Source of the DNA: Lepas anatifera | Taxonomy: Eukaryota; Arthropoda; Thecostraca; Lepadidae | DNA: 64,000 nucleotides | NCBI GenBank assembly: GCA_034440635.1 | Contig: JAOTON010001814.1 | Coordinates: 1,488,001-1,552,000 of the forward strand | Direction of reading: 5' to 3' | Shown here: piece by piece, positions 11,762-23,275 of the stretch | Position numbering within the stretch: position 1 is the stretch's first letter | Layout: each line of letters opens with the position of its first letter | Notes under the pieces: model-generated | Told to the model about the DNA's origin: nothing | What the model saw: the letters and a program-made list of their open reading frames with translations, nothing else | The model's database searches: none | Program-made: the position numbers and the translations under genes

Positions 11762-12782
11762 CCCGCGCCCCACCGGGGGTCCGGCGCCACCTTCGCCCCA
11801 CCGGGGGCCATCGATGGCCCCCCTCTAACTCCGAAAATATGGGCGTTAACGCAAATCTGCAAAGTGCAATAGAAAGCTCGCGTGAATTCAGTAAGAAATT
11901 ACTTCGCATGTTTTAGTGCTCAGGTCAATGGTTTGACCTCCAGAGGTCAAATTAGGTCAAGATCGGCTATTTTCACTCAAATATGCAATGATTAAGCAAT
12001 CTGGTCATAACTCTTATGCCATTAGAGCTATTGAGGCCTGCTAAAGTACATTTGATAGGAAATTGCCAGTACTTTTTCCGCTATGTGGAACGTAAGGACC
12101 TCCCGCCAGTGGTTTGACCTCCAGAGGTCACCTCGTGACCTAATATGACCTGAGGTCACGAAAGGTCAAAAAGTGACCTTGCCGTATATCAAATGAAAGC
12201 CAGTGACAAGACAAACACGATGGTGTTTGTTTCCCGCTCTAGCTTAATTAGGTCAAAAGTTATTGTCAAAATACTGTTTTTGACCTCTGGTGACCTTGGA
12301 TGACCTTGGAAAAGTCAAAGGGTAAATATGACCCCTGGGATCCGTGAAAGGGTGTCCAAAAACGTTGTTCTGAGCAGTCTGAGTATTTGCAATCATTTTT
12401 GTGGCTTTTATGTCATGAAACAGGTTTTCCCCATGCTTTTCCAATGGGAGAGGTCGCCTCGTGACCTGACCTCAGGGCATGAAATCGAAAAATCCCGGAT
12501 ATACACCTTGTAGACCCTGGAGGGGTCATGAAGTGTAGGAAGTTTCAAATCGATCGACTTTGAAATGTAGCTCTTACAGAGCTCTAAAGTTGAAAGAGGT
12601 GACCTTGGTTGACCTCGTCTGGTGACCTAACCTTGGGTGAACCGGGGTAAAAAATTTCAGGGATGATGGGAAAATGATGCAGTGAGAGGTAGAGCCCTCA
12701 ACCGCGGTGCTGCGCCCCGTCGTTTTTCTGCTATCCCGGAAAAACCTTAGGGGGCCATCGATGGCCCCCGGTGGGGCGAGGG
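11762..12782 (+). mobile_element. TTAA-class AGGTCA-rich MITE, family A copy 1, flanked by CTAG
   Basis: The termini are CCCGCGCCCCACCGGGG and its imperfect reverse complement CCCCCGGTGGGGCGAGGG. The body matches 28378-29393 and, in reverse, 34452-35469. By eye at least 20 TGACCT/AGGTCA hexamers lie between about 11918 and 12632. The immediate flanks are CTAG on both sides (11758-11761 and 12783-12786) instead of the TTAA seen at the third copy. No coding potential. The piggyBac-like assignment is an inference from end structure. Confidence 0.75.
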
Positions 12783-13400
12783 CTAGAGCATATAGACAGA
12801 GACATGTTGTAAGCTTTGTCTCGGGGGAGGGACCCCAGCGCTGATCCCGGGAAAAATCTGCAATGACCCCCAGGGGCCCTCAGGGAGTCAGGAAATCTAG
12901 CGTGGGTGGAATCCGGTAGGAGGGATTTTGGGTCTCCAAAATCAGCTGAGGGGCCCGTGCCAGTTAAGTGGGCCTAGATAAGGGCGCCCGACGAGCTCAT
13001 TTGACCTCAGTGCCAACACAGGATTCTCAAGACCAGCGCGGGGTGCCTACCCATTTAAACGGTTTCTAAATAGGCTTAGGGACCCAAAACTAACCCAAGG
13101 GTCCAATTTTCAACTCATGGGGCCCAGACACTTTGAGGGGAACCTGCAGAAGCTCAGAAGGCCCATAAAACTAATAGGGCCAGACTAGCTGGGTGCCTCG
13201 CCGAACTATGGTCCAGATACGCACAGCGGGCTCCAAACAAGCTGAAGGGATCTATATCAGTTAAACGAAAACGATACCAACCCAGGGGACACTAATCCAG
13301 CTTGGGGCTCAGAGCTCAGAGCTCCAGTTTTTAGCTCAGAAGGCCCAGGACCTGTTGATGGGGCCCTATATCAATAAAAGGGCCCCGCAATAAAATCGCT
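12783..13400. repeat. Degenerate minisatellite, last segment
   Basis: GGGGCC-rich decayed repeats resume after the MITE and fade out by about 13400. No other feature is recognised. Confidence 0.55.
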
Positions 13401-13439
13401 TTCTCGCTGACCTGCCCGCTCTGTGCCCTTGGGAGAAAT

Positions 13440-14108
13440 TAACACCCATGGGATATTACGGTAGCTCATTTCGTTCTGCTATGCTCATTTTGTCTCTTGT
13501 ATTGCTTGTTTTTCTTTTTGTCGTTGCCGTCGTCCTGTTCCACTTAACTCGCACTATTATTTGTCCTTTTCGTTTTGCTTAATGCGCTTGTAGTGTCATC
13601 TCTGCGCTCATTTCGCCTGGTTATGCTCTTCGTCTTATTTTTGCGCTTTTGGTTTCCTGCTTGATGCTTTGTTTTTGTTGCATTAACTGCCACTATTGTT
13701 TGCTCTTATCCGGCACATTTATGTGATCTTGGGTATTTGCCTCGTTTGTGACTAACTTAAACAGCATATGTGGGCCCACGACTTCAAACTAACTTAGAAT
13801 TATAATTTGTTTAGTTTTTGTCATTTTGTTCTTTTTGTTAGGCGTGTTTTGGATTATCTGGTTACTCACATTGTTTTGTATTGTTTCTTCTTCTTTTTGC
13901 TTTTCTGCTGTGTTTTTTGTTTTTTGTGTTATTTCTGCTGACCAGCATTGTGTTTATTTGTCGGGATCTCATAACATGCTCACCGACTTCACTTTTACGT
14001 TACTGTATGACTATTGCTGCCTTTCTCATGTTTCTTATCTGCTATTCTTCTCCTTTGTTTCTCTTCACTTGTCTATATGGAAAATGAAATAAAAAATTGA
14101 TTGATTGA
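13440..14108 (+). mobile_element. T-rich LINE-like 3' tail ending in (TTGA)n
   Basis: This strongly T-rich stretch ends in GAAATAAAAAATTGATTGATTG, that is an AATAAA-like signal followed by a short TTGA repeat. That ending is common for 3' ends of animal non-LTR retrotransposons. The 88-residue hydrophobic frame at 13826-14092 follows from T richness and is not offered as a gene. No reverse transcriptase is adjacent. Confidence 0.35.
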
Positions 14109-14592
14109 AAAGCTTAAAAGGCTTCAGCGGCGACATATAGGTTTCAAGTTCAGTGTGAGAGCCTAGTTAACTAAAGCGCACTGAGAAAAATTTTGACTCC
14201 GGAAAGAAGAGTTTACTCCCCGGAGCGGCGTAATGTGACCCTGTAAAAATGTCCTATCTTTTTCGGTGTTCATCGACACCGCAGAGGAGAGTCACCAGGA
14301 CTAAGGGGGTCACATGACTCTTTAAAGACGGGTCACTTGACTCGCCAAATAACCATGGAACCCGCCGATTCGGGGTCAGTTGACCCTTCATTTACGTACG
14401 ATGTGACCCTCCAAAACAGGGTCAGGTGACCCTTTATAGGAGGGTCATACAAAATGCCCTAGAAAGGATAATTTAAATAAATCGCTTCGAGGACTAGCAG
14501 CAAAAAAACACACACGTTTGTAGCGTTTTATTACCGTCAGGCAAACAATTTCGACTAATTTACGAAACATACAATAATCCAAGCAAACTTAA

Positions 14593-15801
14593 CACGCGCA
14601 CCGCTGGGGTCCCTGGCATGACGCACCCTGCTGGGGGGGCGTTTTTCGCCCCCCTCCGTATCTAATTTCCCACGAAAGCTAAAGGAAACTTGCGGGCGGC
14701 GTTCGAAAGCTCTTGACAAGACGAAGAGAATGTATACAAAGAATTTTTATGTCAGGTCAATATTGAGGTCAGCATAGGTCAAAGAAGGTTCCATAAGCTT
14801 ACAAAAAGCAGTGTACGTTTCTCTCTCTAGATCGCTGGGGGGTGTTTTTCGCCCCCTCCTTATCTCATTTCCCACAAAAGCTAAAGGAAAATTACGGGCG
14901 GCGTTCCAAAGCTCTTGACAAGACGAAGAGATTGTATACGAAGAATTTTTATGTCAGGTCAATATTGAGGCGAGCAAAGGTCAAAAAAGGTTCCATAAGC
15001 TTACAACAGAGTAGTGTACGTTTCTCTCTCTAGATCTGCCCTCAGGGGAGATAGAGCAAATCTTTATGCATCGCTGGATTCCTCTCATGGCGGTAAATCG
15101 AATGATGTATATGACCTTCCTAGGTCAAGTAGTAAAAATGACCTGGACTCGAGCTAGGTCAAGGTCACAGAGTGACGTGGTATGGTCATGTTGCATATCA
15201 ATCGACTCCCCGTGACAATATAAGAGCAATGAAAGCAAAATGGGAGCCTTATCTCAATTAAGTAAGAAATTATTGGCAAAACAATCAATCTATGTTCTCG
15301 TGACCTGACATGACCTTTGAGAGGTCAGATGCTCAAAAACTCAACTTTATGGTCATGATCGTGGTAAGAATAGATGGTTTGAGTATTTTCGGTTTTATCT
15401 ATCCAGCATTTACTGCAAACGAGCCAATTGTATTTTTCCCTATAGACTTATAATGTAGTGACCAAAAATTGACCCCACCTTAGGTCAACAATATCAAAAT
15501 TCTGAGATAGCAGATTTGTAGACCCTGATAACCTCATCATATTGTAGAAGTTTCAAACTGATCGGTTCGCTGATGTTCCCTTATCGCTGCTTCAAACTCG
15601 TGAATTTAGGTTTCGAGGTCGGGTCACTTGACCTTAAATAGCTCCTTGACCTGACATGACCTTAACTCAAAAATTTTGTCAGATGTGTAAAATTAATCAG
15701 GGATAAGGCACTGTAAGTTTCGTTGTTCTGCATCTCTTCGTTTTTGCGTTATCTGGGGGAAAAACAGGAGGGGGCGATTTCGCCCCCCTGCGGTGCACGT
15801 G
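14593..15801 (+). mobile_element. TTAA-class AGGTCA-rich MITE, family B copy 1 (1209 bp)
   Basis: TTAA at 14589-14592 and 15802-15805 flanks the element. It starts CACGCGCACCGCTGGGG and ends CTGCGGTGCACGTG. A ~200-bp segment is tandemly duplicated near the left end: the CTAAAGG...GCTCTTGACAAGACGAAGAG block appears at about 14680-14830 and again at about 14880-15035. The rest matches 17826-18814 and, in reverse, 38076-39085. Confidence 0.8.
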
Positions 15802-15805
15802 TTAA

Positions 15806-17821
15806 CTATAGTTATCCTGGCCGGGCAACTGAACTACACACTAAGCAATCGCTGGGCAGACCTTGACGGAATCGTAAGTCCCCTGAACAGAATTGTTCTT
15901 ACTGGGTAAGTGCGCACTTCGAGTGGGGCTGGCCAATGCCGACCGAAAATCACATTATGATCACGTTACAACAGCCTATCACAATGTCAACTTGCCGGAA
16001 ATACACGCCGTACCCATTGCAGCGAGACAACGTCCAAATACACATCTTCCAGCGGGTCATTGGCGTCTCTCGGCGGGAATGCGCGGCCGCCGCCGGAGGG
16101 TGGCTGGTCTAAGATCAGCTCAGATACCGGCAACGGCCGCGTACGGCACACTCGTTTGGCAAGGGACGGTCACGCAGGGACATAAGAAGTAGCACAAAAG
16201 AAGTTATTCGTCAAAGTATTCACTCAATTTGAACCATATCACAGCTTCCTAAAAGCTTCTGCTCGGGATCCGTGGTATGAACCCCTCGAACACAGCTTGC
16301 CTCTCCACGTACATCCGGCTCTTCCAAATGCAGATACAGTACTGTCGGTTTAAATTTCCACTCCTGGATGAAGTCACCCACACCAGTTTAGCCTTATGAG
16401 GTCAGCAATACAGTTTTATGGAAAGCACCAAAGCATAAAACCCCCACCCTAACCCTACCCCCTAAACCTTTTAAACACTGTTCTTCCACAGAACTGGCAG
16501 TTTCCATTCCCTCACGCAGGATGGCATGGATCGCCTTCCTGTTCTTCAGGACAAAGCCCTCGGCGTCACCCCTGTCCTTGAATACAACCGGCACTAAGAA
16601 ATCGCTGATGCGTTTGAGACTTCCCGCGCACCACTGATTGAAAACCAGAAGAACTGCGCCCCATGTGAACGCCTTCTCAGGATCCGTTGTCAGGACAGCA
16701 ATCACAGCCTGCCATCGACGTACATCTGGCCGTTCCAGGGGCTGGGTCCATTTTGGTGTTTAGGTTCGGCTTTCCCTTGGATGACGTCATTCAGATCAGC
16801 GCGGAGGAGGCGCACCATGTCCGTGACTGCAGTCTCTGCGGAAATGTAATTGCATCACTCAATTTGTAAAGCAAAGGTGTTGTCGAGAAGGCTCGCGCGG
16901 TAACATTTTCCTGTTTATAGAAACACATTTAATTATTTTTTTGCACCGTAAAATCGAATATCGCGGGATATTCTTCACAAGAAGCACTGGCAGTTAAGAC
17001 AATTCATCCAATGTTAGGGTACCAGGGTGGATGAAACCACTGCAGGGTGACAAGGAAACATACAAAATGTTTGTTATGTCTTATAACTCAATACAACGAG
17101 GTACATTGAGCTGCAAAACGCAAGTCTGACGATACCTGGTCCAATGTATCGAAAATCTTGTTCAATATTTAATAGCTCTAAACAAGCGATTCCTCTAATC
17201 GTGGCGAATCAAATGATGTAAAATATGGTACCTTATTTCAAATTGTAAAAAAATATCACTACATTGACCTACGTCAGGGTCAAAGGGTGGCCTGGTATGG
17301 CCATGTTGCATATTCTACCGGAACCACAGTGGCATGACCTACTTCATGACCTCATTAACCCCATTCAAAGTTCACATCACCATACACATCATTTCAGATG
17401 TTTGGCGTGTACCCAGCAAGGTTTCACACTGAAGTTAAGAAATAAAACAGAAGTTCTTGAAACAAAATACAGTTGGAAAAAAATTATCAAGCTGGGTCAA
17501 ACTCCACCATAGGTCAAAAATATGATTTTTCGGAAAAGTTCCATACGGATTTTTTCTCATATGAAGCTTTCCATGCATTGCCCGATTCGTCCGGGCGATA
17601 ATTTTAATCACGAGCGAGGCGGACACACCAGTGCAAAGAAATATAACACACTTAGAAACATAATATATCACCGCGCAAGGAATAGTAGATCACGAAAGGC
17701 TGCACATTACTCAAGTTCCCTGCTCTAGTCTATATGAGATATCGGTTTTTTCCCGACACTGGTACTCCCAAAAAGCGCAAAGTTCGCGTATCTAAGGCAC
17801 TCACTCAAATCACACGCTCCA
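15806..17821. other. Mostly unannotated spacer
   Basis: Apart from the decayed coding remnant at 16394-16860, nothing is recognised until about 17160, where weakly AGGTCA-rich DNA resumes with GCGAATCAAATGATGTA. A CCCTAACCCTA-like patch at about 16445 is too short to be telomeric. Confidence 0.3.
16394..16860 (-). pseudogene. Decayed coding remnant, family unknown
   Basis: The minus strand holds a 103-residue frame (16394-16705). The frame can be read further upstream toward 16740, and an adjacent frame carries a peptide containing VTDMVRLLRADLNDVIQGK (about 16770-16840). A related stretch recurs near 16300. The codons look protein-like but no family was recognised. At least one frameshift separates the two parts. 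Low confidence that it was a gene. Confidence 0.25.
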
Positions 17822-17825
17822 TTAA

Positions 17826-18814
17826 CACGCGCCCCGCTGGCGTCCCTTGCATCACGCGCCCCCCTCCGTATCTCGTTCCCCACGAAAGCTAAAGGAAAAT
17901 TACGGGCGGCGTTCGAAAGCTCCTGACAAGACGACGAGACTTTACAGGGATAATTTTTATGTCAGGTCAATATTGAGGCCAGCATAGGTCAAAGAAGGCT
18001 CCATAGGCTTACAACAGAGCAATGTACGTTTCCCTCTCTATATCTTTCCTCAGGGAAGCTAGAGCAAATCTTTATGCATCATTGGATTCCTCTCACCGCG
18101 GCAAATCAAATGATGTATAATATGACTTTGTTGGGTCAAATAGTCAAAATGACCTGACCTCGACCTAGGTCAGGGTCACAGAGTGACCTGGTATGGCCAT
18201 GCTGCATATCAATCGACTCCCCGTGACAATATAAATACAATGCAAGCAAAATGGGAGTTTTATCTCAATTCAGTGAGAAGTTATTGGCAAAACAATCCCT
18301 CTCTGCTCCCGTGACCTGATATGACCTTTGAGAGGTCAGATGCTCAAAAAAACTTTGTGGTCAATATCCTAGTAAGAATAGACGGTTTGAGGATTTTCAG
18401 CTTTATCTATCCAGTTTTTACTGAGAACGAATCCATTCTATTTTTCACCATAGACTTATAGTGAGGTGACCAAAAAAGTGACCCCACCTTAGGTCAACAA
18501 TATCAAAATTCCAAGATAGCAGATTTGTAGAACCCAATGACCTTATCATATTGTGGAAGTTTCAAACTGATCGGTTTGCTTATGTTCGCTGGGCGCTGCT
18601 TCAAACTCGTAATTTTAGGTTTTGAGGTCGGGTCACTTGACCCTAAATAGCTCCTTGACTTGACATGACCTTAGCTAAAAAAATTTGGTCAGATGTGTAA
18701 AATCAATCAGGGATAAGGTACTGTAATTTTCGTTGTTCTGCGTCTCTTCGTTTTTTGAGCTATCTGGGGAAAACCAGGAGGGGGGCGAATTTCGAACCCC
18801 CAGCGGGGCGCGTG
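17826..18814 (+). mobile_element. TTAA-class AGGTCA-rich MITE, family B copy 2 (989 bp)
   Basis: TTAA at 17822-17825 and 18815-18818. It starts CACGCGCCCCGCTGG and ends CCAGCGGGGCGCGTG, near-perfect inverted termini. Many AGGTCA/TGACCT sites occur inside. It lacks the ~200-bp internal duplication of copy 1. No coding potential. Confidence 0.85.
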
Positions 18815-19270
18815 TTAACTTGGTAACCCTGCGCCCCATACCCCAACCCAATACACAAATTGACATCAACGATATGCTCACCTCCATCACAGCTAGTGGC
18901 AGAGACAGTGTTCGCCAGCAACTTCTGGAACGTGGCCTGAACTTCGCCCGAGCGGACACTTGGCGGAAAATCCACCATTCTGTCGATTTCGCTCCAAATC
19001 TGTAAAAAAGAGACAAGACCTGCATGAAGGATGGATATGGAACAGGTATAAATAAACGGTACTTGAGCACTACAAGACTATCGCTGAAGGCAAAAAGATC
19101 AATGAAACAATAATGTGATTAGGACAAGTGCGAGAAACACAATTTGTTCAATTAGCATTTGTTACATGGAATCTTTATTTTAATTTAATTTCGTTTTGCT
19201 CATTTCCTTTGTTTTCTTTCCCCTGTGCTTTGAAGGTGATGATGGTACCATATGTCATAGTCGGGGAGGT

Positions 19271-19289
19271 CTCTCTCTTGCTCTCTCTT

Positions 19290-19340
<51 letters not shown>

Positions 19341-19350
19341 CTCTCTCTCA
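19271..19350. repeat. (CT)n microsatellite
   Basis: A nearly pure CT run with a few TTG interruptions at both ends. Confidence 0.95.
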
Positions 19351-19569
19351 CTCTCACAAGATGTGTGAGTAAAAGCCTAGTAACTAAACATTCTAGCCTC
19401 CAGTGCAGAAAACTGACAGCTTAGTTCCCACCTAGCCTATCACACTGACATGCTCCTTTGTCTGCCTCAGCCTAGCTGGCTTCACCAAGGTCACCTCAAA
19501 ACCCATATCTGAGAGCTCATGCTGCCTGAATTTGCAAATATGATGGGACAAATGTGGTATTCTTTTCCA

Positions 19570-19830
19570 AAGCTTTTAAGGTATTATTTTACAAGTAGGT
19601 GAGCAATTGTTTATCACCTTCTTATAACCATCATCTGACATAATATTGTGCTGAGAATGAATTTAACACCACATTCACCCACAAACAATTTTCTCCCATT
19701 AAATTTACCACCTATCATACCATATCATACCATGACACTAGCACTTAATGGTAGCGCACAACCACAGCACAGGATCCCGCAAACATTTGAGTGACACACT
19801 TCTTAGTTGTCAGTGAGTGCTCACCTAATT
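19570..19830 (+). repeat. Dispersed repeat holding an empty insertion site
   Basis: This stretch matches, across a gap, 23221-23275 joined to 24771-24930. Shared landmarks include AGGTGAGC-ATTGTT, CACCTTCT, GTGCTGAGAA and TTCTCCCATT. In the second copy a 1495-bp transposon sits at the position equivalent to about 19618-19632 here. Confidence 0.65.
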
Positions 19831-20004
19831 GTAAAAATTAACAATTCTTATACCTCTGGTAGTCTGTATTAATTTGACATTGAAGCAAAAGCTGGCTAAT
19901 TGGGAATTGCCAGTGTTTTGTTTATGGTGCAGGAGAGACACAGGATTAAGATGTAAATGAGTATTTGTCTTTTACTATCACCAGGACTTAATGTACAACA
20001 TCTA

Positions 20005-20847
20005 GGGGAAAGTGTGTATTGTGCCCCCTAACTAACTGCACCCCCTTATAACAAAGGTACTAGTAGCAGTTTGTTTTGTGCAACTAAATCCAGTTCTCAT
20101 CTTTGATCCATACATTTACCCAATGTTTCAATGAATTCATACATAAGAATGTATTTTAATAAGCTAGCAAAATAAATTCAGAACTTCCTTAAATCTGCAC
20201 AGGTTTATGAACCCGAACAATAATAATATGGCTGTAACATTCCAAAATCGATAGCTTTAATCTCAAAGCCAGATATTCATTGCATATTCTGTAAGCAAAA
20301 ATTATAAATTCCCCTAGCTGTAAATTTTTAAGGCAGACGTCTCTGATTTAAATGCTAAAAATAATTGCGCCCTGGTCAAGTGCGCCCTATCCAAATGTAT
20401 GTTGAAAAAGGAAATCCAAGGCCTATACATATGAGTGAAATTTCATTATTTCAAGTCATTCTGAATGCAAGAATACCACATTAAAATGCCTTCCAGGCCC
20501 TCCAGATAAAAAGCTTGGGAGGTAGCCGAGCCCCATTTCCTCCTATACTAATGCTTATTTCTGGTGTGCCATTGACTTAACATGACATGAGGGAAGGGCG
20601 CAATTAAATCTAAATGCGCCCTCCCGGGTGCAATTACCCTCACACTTTGGAAAATGTGCCCTTTGCATAGTTTTACTCAAATTGGAATTCACTGTTAGAA
20701 CATGCTATTTTCAGGCCAGGAATTGCTTTCTCAATAACAAAAAATGATCAAATTTTTGTAATTTAATCCACAGTAGCAACATTGAATAGGAGAAATTCAT
20801 CTAGCAAGTGAGTTCCCTTAGAGGTGCGCAATACACATACTTTCCCC
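20005..20847 (+). mobile_element. TA-flanked MITE (843 bp)
   Basis: Termini are GGGGAAAGTGTGTATTG and CAATACACATACTTTCCCC, imperfect inverted repeats of about 18 bp. TA dinucleotides flank both ends (20003-20004 and 20848-20849), as in Tc1/mariner-type insertions, although a two-base duplication is weak evidence. A partial copy lies at 1391-1612. No transposase is visible. Confidence 0.65.
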
Positions 20848-20849
20848 TA

Positions 20850-21955
20850 TGTAGATAACTATTTCAATATGCGAAAAATTAAGAACACAAAATGGTTGGA
20901 GATGAGCCTACACAATGTGACTGCTCCACGTATGACTTACCTGGTAAATATTGATGCTAGCATCCGTCTTTGTATGTCTCTATTCCAGAGAAGTTGAAGT
21001 AAAAATACCACATCATCATCATTTTTCTCCCATAAAAATATCAGGGTCAAGACGAATAGAAAAACCTACAAATCCCATCATACGTCACTCTATCTCAGCA
21101 AAATCACCTATTGATAAGCATCTGGACTCCGACCGCAGTTTAAAATGCAAAATAATTGAATGAAAACACTAAATACCACTACCACTTATACAATATACAA
21201 GCCGCCAACGCTGCACCACTACCACACAACAGTAAATAATGAGCGCGGCGAGATTTGACGCAGCACGTGCAGCGTCCTTTTTCACTCAGCTCTCGCCAGG
21301 GTCACTTTGATCGCGGTTCTAGAGTCAGCTGACTCCACGATCGAGCGAGACGCAGGCTGTCCTTGGCCGACTCATCATCTGACCCCGCGCTCAAATTCGT
21401 TCATGCTGGGAGGTTCATTGGACTCTTGCTGAATGACTCAACCTAATTTTGAGAGTCAGCGAATACGAGAGTTCAGAGTCACCACAATGCAGGAAATTTA
21501 GGAGAGTCAAAATTTTTCTCAGTGGCGGTCCCAGATCAGCTGGGGGAACTCGATATAAACTCAGGGAAGTCACCAAAAACTCAGGGGCCCAGGCCCGCAG
21601 AGGTTCTGCGGCCTATGAGGCTCAGATTAGCGTTAATCGGGTATTTCAGTATGGAGCCGTTAGCCAGGACAACTATGATAAGTGGAGGTGGTGGATACGA
21701 CGCCCCAGTTTTCGCCATGACCGAAGATAACAGTATTATTTGCTCATCGTGCTTCAATTAGCGTCAGTGGGTGCTTTCAGTATTTTCTACCAAGGTACCA
21801 GTCGTTAGCTGGCCCGAAATATGCTTGATGGTAAACGTGAACATGTCTTCACTAAGAGGAAGCCTTCATGAAAATAGGCATTTACAAATCCTTTTTTAAA
21901 CGCGTTTTTCATTGACACTGGCCGCCTTTCGGGTGGTAAATTGGCCAGTGGCAGA
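20850..21955. other. Unannotated spacer
   Basis: No gene is recognised. GAGTC/GACTC motifs cluster at about 21300-21490. A hAT-like terminus CAGTGGCGGTCCCAG begins at about 21521, but its partner end was not established. Confidence 0.3.
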
Positions 21956-22560
21956 TCCAGGGGGGGCAAAAATGGCATTCCCCAAACGGGAAAGCTCGGG
22001 ACAAAACTATGTTTTCACCCCCATAAAGCGATCGACCTCCTTTTCCCCTACTCCTTTTTAGTTTATAAGCAAGATTTTGGTGTTTCAACTCTCAACTTCA
22101 AACAGAACATAAGTTGATAAGATATTCCCAGGCCTGTCCCCTCGAATCCGGAAATGTAAAAAACACTGAAGATTATATATATTTGTACACAGCCCTTCAT
22201 TAGAATCATGGAGTAAATGTCAATAATTCTCAGTTCAATAGTATAGCCAGACCTCAATAGTATAGCCAGCCTTGGATAGGAAGAAGTATCTCGAGCCTTT
22301 TTTGGCTTTTCGACTCATTTTAACCGCCTCCCGGCGTTGCTTAGGCCCCGCGCCGGGGGTGCACGTGTAATTTTACCTAGGACTAGGCGTGTATTCTTTG
22401 TGTAATATGTTTTTTTACTGTTTATACGTGTATGGATCCAAATACCACAAAATTATACCGGCAGGTGATATTGGTAGCGCAGCTTTTGACTGCGTGACTC
22501 TTTTTTTGCTTTTCGACTGTGGTTTGTCCATTCCAAACCGACCAGCTAGATCCGCCACTG
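21956..22560. mobile_element. hAT-type MITE (605 bp)
   Basis: It starts CAGTGGCAGATCCAG and ends CTAGATCCGCCACTG, which form inverted termini. The flanking 8-mers are AAATTGGC (21948-21955) and AAATTGGG (22561-22568), a 7/8 match that fits a hAT target duplication. No transposase. Confidence 0.7.
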
Positions 22561-23267
22561 AAATTGGGACCCTAAGGTTCGGCGCCCTCCGAGCCTGGGC
22601 CCCCTTAACGAAATCCTAGATCCGTCACTGGATCCGGCATCCCCCAGCGGGGCGAATGAAAAAGGTCTTGTAACCTAGCCTAAACTCCTCGCCGCCTTGC
22701 CGAGGCCCAGTGGAGTCTGTGGGCTTCAAGGCTTAATTTGGAGGAATTAAGCAACAAGTATCTGGCATCACTGGTGGCAAACGGCTGCTGCTGAAGAGAG
22801 AAATCTCGCAGTTGACTACAGTGTATTATAATTTAGTGTGGACTACATAATAATTTGACCGTATTGTTGGGATAGAGGTCGCTCCTGGTGAACGAAGGTT
22901 TGGATGGTGATTATTCAGAAATTCAAGATCACACTTTGATCCCCGGGAGCTTCCCTCTCAACTCGTGATTTCGGTAAGTTTTGATGCCTTTAAAGCTGTA
23001 GACGAAATTAGCGCACCTGCCAGCTGGGGTATATTAGAGTACTTATCTTGCTTCTATCGATATATCTACATGTATTCGTTCAGGTACACCTCTTCGGATA
23101 TGCAACATGTGTCAGAGCTAAATGCTGGAAAGGATCTAAAGAAAATGAGGGATGCCGGAACATGAATATGTTAGAGCGAAGGAATAGGTACATGAGAATA
23201 TGAGGAAAGAAGGGAAAAACTGGGGTATTATTACAGAATTAGGTGAGCTATTGTTGTGTACCACCTT
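22561..23267. other. Unannotated spacer
   Basis: A second hAT-like end (CCTAGATCCGTCACTG, about 22613-22628) and a CCCAGCGGGGCG fragment are present. No gene is recognised. The end at 23221 belongs to the dispersed repeat described at 19570. Confidence 0.25.
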
Positions 23268-23275
23268 CTAACGAC

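Noticed and set aside
10971..11909. Long minus-strand frames rich in Ser-Gln-Gly-Pro
   Set aside because: They are readings of the degenerate minisatellite and occur in several overlapping frames.
13826..14092. Small membrane protein of 88 residues
   Set aside because: The hydrophobicity follows from T-rich DNA, and two overlapping frames look equally hydrophobic.
16438..16470. Telomere-like CCCTAACCCTA tract
   Set aside because: Only two imperfect units, in otherwise ordinary sequence.
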